Below are positions 59,358 to 64,000 of a DNA stretch of 64,000 nt, one piece after another. The DNA is taken from assembly GCA_036381235.1 (NCBI GenBank), contig DASVDE010000004.1, forward strand, positions 62,001-126,000, given 5' to 3'. The translations under genes and the position numbers were made by a program. Each line of letters starts with the position of its first letter. The stretch's first letter is position 1. The notes beneath the pieces were generated by a model that saw nothing but the letters and a program-made list of their open reading frames with translations, made no database searches and was not told where the DNA came from. The stretch comes from DASVDE01 sp036381235 (GTDB lineage: Bacteria; Actinomycetota; Thermoleophilia; Solirubrobacterales; 70-9).

Positions 59358-60030
59358 GCCAGCGCTCCGCGTCGGGGGGCCTCAGGTAGATCGGTGCGAC
59401 CGGGCCGGCGGCCTCCCCGTCTCGGGCGTCCGCCGCGAGAGCGCAGACGTGCCGCGCGGCGACCCGATGCACGGGGTCGGCATCGCCTGGAATCTCGATG
59501 CCGCCGCCAACCAACTCATCGCGAAATCGTACCGCCCCCGATCCAGCCGCCAGGATGGGGTGCGACAGCTCGGCGATGCGCACCGCCAGCTCAGCCGGCG
59601 CCATTGCCGACGGCTCCCAGAGCCGCGACCCGTCCACTGCGTAGAGGGCGACGAACACCTCGCCGCGGCGGGCGTCCAGTACGGCCAGGGCTAGGCCCTC
59701 TCCCGTCTCGCGAATTCCCCTCCCCAGGGCGTCGAGCGTGCAAACGCCGGAGATCGGCAGGCCGAGGCCGGCGCAAAGCCCCTGCGCCGTGGCGATCCCA
59801 ATCCGCAGCCCGGTGAAGGAGCCGGGGCCAACGCCGACCGCGATCAGGTCGACGGCGTCCCAGCCGCCGGCCGCCGAGGCAGAGCGTTCGACCTCCTCCA
59901 GAAGGGAGGTGGCATGCCTGGGGCGCCCACCGGCATCGGGCCCGCGCTGAACCTCATGGGCGATCTCGCCGTCGCGCGCCGCGCAAACCGTGGTGTCGTC
60001 GGTTGCGGTGTCGAAGCCGACTACGACCAG
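59326..60030 (-). CDS. tsaB: TsaB, tRNA t6A synthesis partner, apparent CTG start
   Basis: A 234-residue TsaB: VVVGFDTATDDTTV at the start and GVGPGSFTGLRIGIATAQGL near residue 70, the family signature. No ATG or GTG is in the right place; the family N-terminus begins directly at a CTG (60030-60028), and codons above it read as non-family sequence in the overlap with another gene. TsaB forms the heterodimer with TsaD. Fusion with that upstream reading frame is the alternative, but is unlikely. Confidence 0.88.
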   Translation of the reverse strand: MVVVGFDTATDDTTVCAARDGEIAHEVQRGPDAGGRPRHATSLLEEVERSASAAGGWDAVDLIAVGVGPGSFTGLRIGIATAQGLCAGLGLPISGVCTLDALGRGIRETGEGLALAVLDARRGEVFVALYAVDGSRLWEPSAMAPAELAVRIAELSHPILAAGSGAVRFRDELVGGGIEIPGDADPVHRVAARHVCALAADARDGEAAGPVAPIYLRPPDAERWRERDTFQRTE

Positions 60031-60043
60031 ATCGCGCCCGCCG

Positions 60044-60454
60044 CTACCCGTTGACTTTGAAGATGAAAAGGCCGACTCGCTTGCCCTGCACGAACCAGGT
60101 GACCCGGTGTTTTCCCGGGATGTTCGAGGTGATCTTGTTGACGTAGAGAGTTCCCTTGATGGCCTGCTGGTGATTGGCGCAGAGGTTTTTCCCGTTGGGG
60201 AAGTGGATGCAGACCTTGTAGTAGACGCAAAGAACGGATTTCCCCTCGGGGTCGCGACACGGCTGCCCCTTGTTGGAGCGGAAGAAGGCGCCCTTCTTGC
60301 GCTTCTTCGAGCAGATGTGTGAGGGCTTAGCGTTTTGGGAGACGCCACAGGCGACGTAATGCTTGAACGCCGCCGCGCCGGCCGAGGCGGGCACGGCCAC
60401 CGCCAGCAGCACGACCGAAGCCAACACCGCCGCGAGCGTCTTCATGCCCTGCAT
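60044..60454 (-). CDS. secreted six-cysteine protein
   Basis: A 136-residue protein (ATG 60454, or ATG 60445 which gives MKTLAAVLASV) with a signal peptide ending near SAGAAA and a small basic domain with six cysteines (ACG, HIC, QPC, VLC, KVC, NLC), enough for three disulfides. It lies 13 bases upstream of tsaB on the same strand and is divergent from a lipoprotein gene. No family recognised. Confidence 0.72.
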   Translation of the reverse strand: MQGMKTLAAVLASVVLLAVAVPASAGAAAFKHYVACGVSQNAKPSHICSKKRKKGAFFRSNKGQPCRDPEGKSVLCVYYKVCIHFPNGKNLCANHQQAIKGTLYVNKITSNIPGKHRVTWFVQGKRVGLFIFKVNG

Positions 60455-60514
60455 TCGGGACCCTTTCCCTCGATCGAAGTTACTGTGATGCTACATCCCT
60501 TGAAAGGAGATCTA

Positions 60515-60865
60515 GTGAACCGCTTCAAACACCGCGTAGCGGCGATAGTTGCCGTGCTGGCGGTCGCAGCCGTAGGGGCCGGCTGCGGCGGCAGCGACAG
60601 CACCGACAGCGTCAGCGACCAGCTCAACAGCGTCAGCGACCAAGCCAAGGACATCAACCAGCAGGCGAGCGAGGCCGTCGACAACGCCCAGCAGCAAGCA
60701 AACGAGGCGATCGACACGGCGAAGAAGAAGCTGAACGACGCGGACATTCCCGAAGAGGCCCAGAACAAGGTCGACAAGGCCAACCGCAAGCTGGATCAGG
60801 CCAAGGACAAGGTCAATGACGCGGCGGATCAGGCCAAGGAGCAGTTGGACAACTCGGGCTACTAG
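60515..60865 (+). CDS. coiled-coil lipoprotein
   Basis: A 116-residue lipoprotein: signal with lipobox AVGAGCGG, followed by a long Gln/Asp/Asn/Ala-rich coiled coil (NQQASEAVDNAQQQANEAID) ending LDNSGY. The start is GTG 60515, five bases after AAGGAG. It resembles the Lpp/YgaU-like murein-linking rods in build only. Its stop and that of tsaE share one CTAG (60862-60865). Confidence 0.8.
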   Translation: MNRFKHRVAAIVAVLAVAAVGAGCGGSDSTDSVSDQLNSVSDQAKDINQQASEAVDNAQQQANEAIDTAKKKLNDADIPEEAQNKVDKANRKLDQAKDKVNDAADQAKEQLDNSGY

Positions 60866-61311
60866 GCGGGGTCGGTCAGCTCGACGATCCGAGTGTCGCC
60901 GCCGGTGTGGTGGATTCGCACCTCCAGCGCCCGCCGCGCGAGATGCGAGTCCGCCACCGCCGGCCACTCGATAAAGGCGACCCCGGCCGGGTCGAGGTAG
61001 TCGTCCAGCAGGGCAGGATCCTCATCCTCGAGGTTTTCGAGCCGGTATAGGTCGAGGTGGGAGATCGGCAGCCTCCCTCCCTCGTAACGCTGTCCGATCG
61101 TGAAGGTCGGCGAAGTGATCGGCCCCTCGACTCCGAGCGCCCGGCAGGCGCCCCTGATCAAGGTCGTCTTGCCGGCGCCGATCTCACCGCTGACGACGAC
61201 CACGTCACCGGGCTCGAGGCGTTCTGTCAGCCGCGCCCCCACCGCCTCCGTCTCGGCCGCGGACTGCGAAGAAAAGCGCCGCCTCCTCTGCTCTCGCTCG
61301 CTCGCACTCAT
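60862..61311 (-). CDS. tsaE: tRNA t6A synthesis ATPase TsaE
   Basis: A 149-residue P-loop ATPase: GEIGAGKTTLIRG near residue 45, then ITSPTFTIGQRYEGGRLPISHLDLYRLEN with the TsaE signature HLDLYRL. It drives turnover of the TsaBD complex. ATG 61311 gives MSASEREQRRRR, encoded by the dispersed repeat; the real TsaE core begins at about residue 15. It is separated from tsaB by two secreted-protein genes, an unusual interruption. Confidence 0.93.
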   Translation of the reverse strand: MSASEREQRRRRFSSQSAAETEAVGARLTERLEPGDVVVVSGEIGAGKTTLIRGACRALGVEGPITSPTFTIGQRYEGGRLPISHLDLYRLENLEDEDPALLDDYLDPAGVAFIEWPAVADSHLARRALEVRIHHTGGDTRIVELTDPA

Positions 61312-61353
61312 AATCACCAGACCTTGTTCGCTCGCTTCCGCGTCCGGGGCGGC
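61278..61353 (-). repeat. dispersed ~75-nt repeat, copy 3 (start of tsaE)
   Basis: On the minus strand it contains CCGGACGCGGAAGCGAGCG, TCTGGTGATTATGAGTGCG and GAGCGAGAGCAGAGGAGG in the order seen at aroKB and in the ABC gene, bounded by inverted GCCGCC and GGCGGC. It spans the udg-tsaE gap and supplies the first tsaE codons. Confidence 0.7.
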
Positions 61354-61357
61354 TTGC

Positions 61358-62020
61358 CTACCCGAACAGGCCCATCTGATCCGGGGGCGGCGCCTCCTCG
61401 ACCGGCTCGTCGTACTCCTCCGTCTCGGGGAGCGGCATCGAGAGCAGCTCCGGCAGGCGCGCGAAGTCACGGCGCAACGTCTCCTTGACCGCGGGCGTGC
61501 GCAGCGCAGCCGCCGGGTGGAAGAGCGGTAGTAGGAACACCGTCCGTCCACCCAGCTCGTGCACCTGCGGGGTACCTCGGACCTTGGTGATCCCGGCCGG
61601 ATTGCCGCTCAGCAGCTTGGTGGCGAAGTTGCCCAGAGTGCAGACGACCCGGGGCTCGATCAGCCGCACCTGCTCGAAGAGGTAGGGGCGGCAGGCTTCT
61701 ATCTCCAACGGCTGGGGGTCGCGATTGCCGGGGGGCCTCGACTTCAAGACGTTGGCGATGAAGGCGTCCTCGCGCGACATGCCGATTTCCTGAAGCAGCT
61801 CGTTCAGCAGCTGGCCGGCGCGGCCGACGAAGGGCAGGCCCTGGCGATCCTCCTCCGCGCCCGGAGCCTCGCCGACGAACATAAGGTCGGCATCGGCGTT
61901 GCCGGCGCCGAAGACAGCCTTGGTGCGGGTTTCGTGCAGGGGGCACCTGGTACAGCTCTGAACCTGTTCATAGAGCGCGACGAGCTCGGCACGGCGCTGC
62001 TCGGCGGAGAGCTCCGTCAC
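61358..62020 (-). CDS. type 4 uracil-DNA glycosylase (Fe-S)
   Basis: A 220-residue UDG: iron-sulfur cysteines in SCTRCPLHETR near residue 25, motif A GEAPGAEEDRQGLPFVGRAGQLLN near 60, KSRPPGNRDP near 97 and LPLFHPAAA near 175. This is the thermophile/actinobacterial family 4 type (TTUDGA-like) that removes uracil from DNA. The start GTG 62020 overlaps the FmdB stop by four bases. It could also be called a family 4 or UdgA-type enzyme. Confidence 0.9.
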   Translation of the reverse strand: MTELSAEQRRAELVALYEQVQSCTRCPLHETRTKAVFGAGNADADLMFVGEAPGAEEDRQGLPFVGRAGQLLNELLQEIGMSREDAFIANVLKSRPPGNRDPQPLEIEACRPYLFEQVRLIEPRVVCTLGNFATKLLSGNPAGITKVRGTPQVHELGGRTVFLLPLFHPAAALRTPAVKETLRRDFARLPELLSMPLPETEEYDEPVEEAPPPDQMGLFG

Positions 62021-62274
62021 AGCTCTCCCTTCGCCCGCTTGCGCTTCGTTTCGGCGATCCGCTCGCCGCGCGCCGCCTCGCGCTCCCGCCGCATCCCCTC
62101 GTTGGAGCGGACCTTCGCCCCGCGTGGCTGGCGCCCGGGAGGCGAGACCGCCGAGAGCAGGCGACGACTCTGGCGCGAGCTGCACACGGGACAGGCGGCA
62201 CTGTCGGCTCCCGGAGCGACCAGCTCCTCGAAGCGGTTGCCGCACTCCTCGCACTCGAACTCATAGATGGGCAC
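62017..62274 (-). CDS. FmdB-type zinc ribbon protein
   Basis: An 85-residue protein beginning (M)PIYEFECEECGNRFEEL from GTG 62274 (ATG 62286 would add four residues). It has CEEC and CPVC zinc knuckles, then a basic tail. The FmdB family is a putative regulatory zinc ribbon of unknown function. Its stop overlaps the UDG start (GTGA). Confidence 0.85.
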   Translation of the reverse strand: MPIYEFECEECGNRFEELVAPGADSAACPVCSSRQSRRLLSAVSPPGRQPRGAKVRSNEGMRREREAARGERIAETKRKRAKGEL

Positions 62275-62303
62275 TCTGGCGCCCATGTTAAGTCGCCCGG
62301 GGT

Positions 62304-63239
62304 CTAAGGCAACGGCTCCCAGTCCCACGCCTTCTGGGAGGTCAGGCTCTCCTGGTCGAGGTAGCGGCGAAACTCCTGAAGCTCGGAAGGCTCGACGCCG
62401 TAGACGTGGTCGGGCTCGGGGAAGCCGTGCGAGCGAACGTCCTCGGCGTAGTGCCGCGTCGCCGCGACCATCGTCTCGTGAACATCGGCGTAGCGCTTGA
62501 CGAATTTCGCCATCCGGCCGGTGGTGATACCGAGCAGGTCGTGGAAGACGAGGACCTGCCCCGATGTCGCAGGACCGGCTCCGATCCCGATCGTCGGCAC
62601 CTCGAGCCTCTCGACGATCGCCTCGGTGATCGCCGCCGGCACCGCCTCGAAGACGATCGCGAAACAGCCGACCGACTGCAGCGCCAGCGCGTCCTCGCAG
62701 AGCTTGACCGCGTCCTGGGCGGTCTTTCCCTGGGCTTTGTAGCCACCGAGCGCGGTGGCGGTCTGCGGGGTGAGGCCGACGTGCCCCATCACCGGGATGC
62801 CGGAGCGAATGATCGCCCGCGCCCGCTCCACCGAGGTCCCCCCCGCCTCCAGCTTGACCACGCTGCAGCCGGTTTCCTTGACCAGCCGCTGAGCGTTGCG
62901 GATCGCAAGCTCGTTGCTTGCCTCGTAGCTGCCCATCGGCATGTCGCCGACCATGAGCGGCGTATTCAGGCCGCGGCGGACAGCCTTTCCGAGCATCACC
63001 ATCTCATCCATCGAAACCGGTTCGGTGCCCGGGTAGCCGAGGACGACCATCGCCGCCGAATCGCCGACCAGGACGATGTCCACACCCGCCTCCTCGGCGA
63101 CCATCGCCGAGGGGTAGTCGTAGGCGGTGACCATCACGATCGGCTCGCCCGCGGCCTTCATCTGCGCGAGGCGGGGCAGGCTGACCGGTTTGCGGTCAGA
63201 GACGGCGGGCGCCGTATGGGAGCGGCCACCGGAGCTCAC
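62304..63239 (-). CDS. panB: 3-methyl-2-oxobutanoate hydroxymethyltransferase
   Basis: A 311-residue PanB: VMVTAYDYPSAMVAEEAGVD near residue 35, LVGDSAAMV with metal ligands near 57, and GHVGLTPQTATALGGYKAQG near 150. It uses methylene-tetrahydrofolate to make ketopantoate, the first step of pantothenate synthesis. It overlaps the panD stop by four bases in a panC-panD-panB run. Confidence 0.95.
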   Translation of the reverse strand: MSSGGRSHTAPAVSDRKPVSLPRLAQMKAAGEPIVMVTAYDYPSAMVAEEAGVDIVLVGDSAAMVVLGYPGTEPVSMDEMVMLGKAVRRGLNTPLMVGDMPMGSYEASNELAIRNAQRLVKETGCSVVKLEAGGTSVERARAIIRSGIPVMGHVGLTPQTATALGGYKAQGKTAQDAVKLCEDALALQSVGCFAIVFEAVPAAITEAIVERLEVPTIGIGAGPATSGQVLVFHDLLGITTGRMAKFVKRYADVHETMVAATRHYAEDVRSHGFPEPDHVYGVEPSELQEFRRYLDQESLTSQKAWDWEPLP

Positions 63240-63628
63240 AGGACCGTCTCGCTGAGGAGAACCTCGGGATGGCTGTCGACGGCGACCGCGCGGTTTTCGT
63301 CGTCGACGTGGACGACGACCGGAGAGTAGGTCTCCAGATCGCTCTCGTCATAGGAGCCGAAGGAAGCGACGATGATCTTGTGACCGGGCCGTGTCAGGTG
63401 GGCGGCAGCGCCGTTGACCTGCATCGTGCCCGAGCCGGGCTCCCCGTCGATCACATAGGTGACGAAGCGGGCGCCGTTGTCGATGTCCCAGACGTGGACC
63501 TGCTCATTGGTGATCAGGTCGGCGCTGGCCATCAGCTCGGTGTCGACCGTGATGCTGCCGACGTAGTCGACATCGCAGTCGCTCACCGTCGCCCGGTGGA
63601 TCTTCGACTTCAGCATCTGCCTCTGCAT
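63236..63628 (-). CDS. panD: aspartate 1-decarboxylase
   Basis: A 130-residue PanD: MLKSKIHRATVSDCDVDYVGSITVD. The Gly-Ser of YVGS is the self-cleavage site that makes the pyruvoyl group. NGAAAHLTRPGHKIIVASF is the catalytic-pocket segment. It makes beta-alanine for pantothenate. The ATG at 63616 (MLKSK) is an alternative start. A 30-base gap separates it from panC. Confidence 0.95.
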   Translation of the reverse strand: MQRQMLKSKIHRATVSDCDVDYVGSITVDTELMASADLITNEQVHVWDIDNGARFVTYVIDGEPGSGTMQVNGAAAHLTRPGHKIIVASFGSYDESDLETYSPVVVHVDDENRAVAVDSHPEVLLSETVL

Positions 63629-63658
63629 TGCGCTCCCTTCCTGCCGTTTTTCAGGTGT

Positions 63659-64000
63659 TCAAGATTCGATCACGACGTTGTCGATCAGCCGCGCGCCGCC
63701 AACTCGGGCCGCAACCGCCACCAGTACCGGGCGGTCGTCCAGCTCGGTCGCCGGCGTCAGCTCCCGCGCATCGCGAGCCTCCAGGTACTCCGGTTCGATC
63801 CCCGCCGCCTTCAACTCATCGCGAGCCGCCGCGAGGCCGGCGTTCAGCGAGTCGCGCCGGGCCTCCCGCTGGGCGGCACGCAGCGCCCGGTGCAGCGCCG
63901 TCGCCCGCTCGCGATCCTCCGGGCCCAGGTAGGCGTTGCGAGAGCTCATCGCAAGGCCGTCGGGCTCGCGGACGATCGGCAGCGCCTCGATCCGCACGCC
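63659..64000 (-). CDS. panC: pantothenate synthetase, C-terminal part (cut by window edge)
   Basis: The last 113 codons of PanC run off the right edge: LPIVREPDGLAMSSRNAYL holds the ATP- and pantoate-binding motif, and the C-terminal small domain follows. The enzyme joins pantoate and beta-alanine. The gene starts outside the window, so the N-terminal HIGH-like motif is not visible. Confidence 0.93.
   Translation of the reverse strand, partial: GVRIEALPIVREPDGLAMSSRNAYLGPEDRERATALHRALRAAQREARRDSLNAGLAAARDELKAAGIEPEYLEARDARELTPATELDDRPVLVAVAARVGGARLIDNVVIES

Noticed and set aside
1..64000. CRISPR arrays or rRNA genes
   Set aside because: No regularly spaced short repeats and no rRNA-like sequence were seen.

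Overview
The window is GC-rich, densely packed actinobacterial-type DNA with overlapping ATGA/GTGA gene junctions and many GTG starts. I infer an Actinomycetota genome of the Thermoleophilia/Solirubrobacterales kind. Reasons are an AroK-AroB fusion, a NifU-like/MnmA fusion, a K+-independent H+-pyrophosphatase and the actinobacterial Rex, TsaBDE and PanBDC sets. The order-level placement is inference only.

Layout. 1-4414: a protein tail, a frameshifted SDR, LtrA, an M42 peptidase and a diguanylate cyclase. 4475-13511 (minus): one long run alaS-ruvX-mltG-aroE-aroC-aroKB-aroQ-M24 peptidase, interrupted by a near-perfect 46-nt palindrome between aroE and aroC. 13644-15445 (plus): an ECF sigma factor fused to an anti-sigma-like zinc motif and a membrane segment, translationally coupled to a secreted repeat protein. 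15384-24890 (minus): hisS-aspS-DUF2007-mnmA, then a metallo-hydrolase, formiminotransferase, M29-like peptidase and saccharopine-dehydrogenase-like genes. 24993-28792: a tRNA-Met carrying an integrated 3.7-kb island. It is bounded by a 47-bp perfect repeat, is visibly AT-richer and has no integrase. It holds a HEPN-like gene, a three-Cys-motif (Gp37/Gp68) gene behind a LexA-type box, its partner TcmP, an acidic small protein and a 121-nt inverted repeat.

28825-45449: accessory and housekeeping genes: TetR with DUF2867 and a membrane protein, acetyltransferases, OsmC, glyoxalase, ETF-quinone oxidoreductase, epoxide hydrolase, GtrA, a heterodimeric ABC exporter and tRNA-Gln. 45459-53122 (minus): a probable potassium/cation transport operon of two APC-USP permeases, two RCK (TrkA) proteins and an FAD reductase, preceded by an alpha-hydroxy-acid dehydrogenase. 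53123-53583 is a gene-free, strongly structured region. 53584-57876: H+-PPase, GCS2 ligase, Rex and glutaredoxin-like genes. 57878-61311: tsaD-rimI-tsaB and tsaE for the t6A tRNA modification, split by two secreted-protein genes. 61358-64000: uracil-DNA glycosylase, FmdB and panB-panD-panC (pantothenate; panC cut by the window edge).

The most promising undescribed material is the tRNA-Met island, the structured region at 53302-53584, a three-copy dispersed ~75-nt repeat that lies at gene starts and inside an ABC transporter gene, and the one-polypeptide sigma/anti-sigma protein with its coupled secreted partner.
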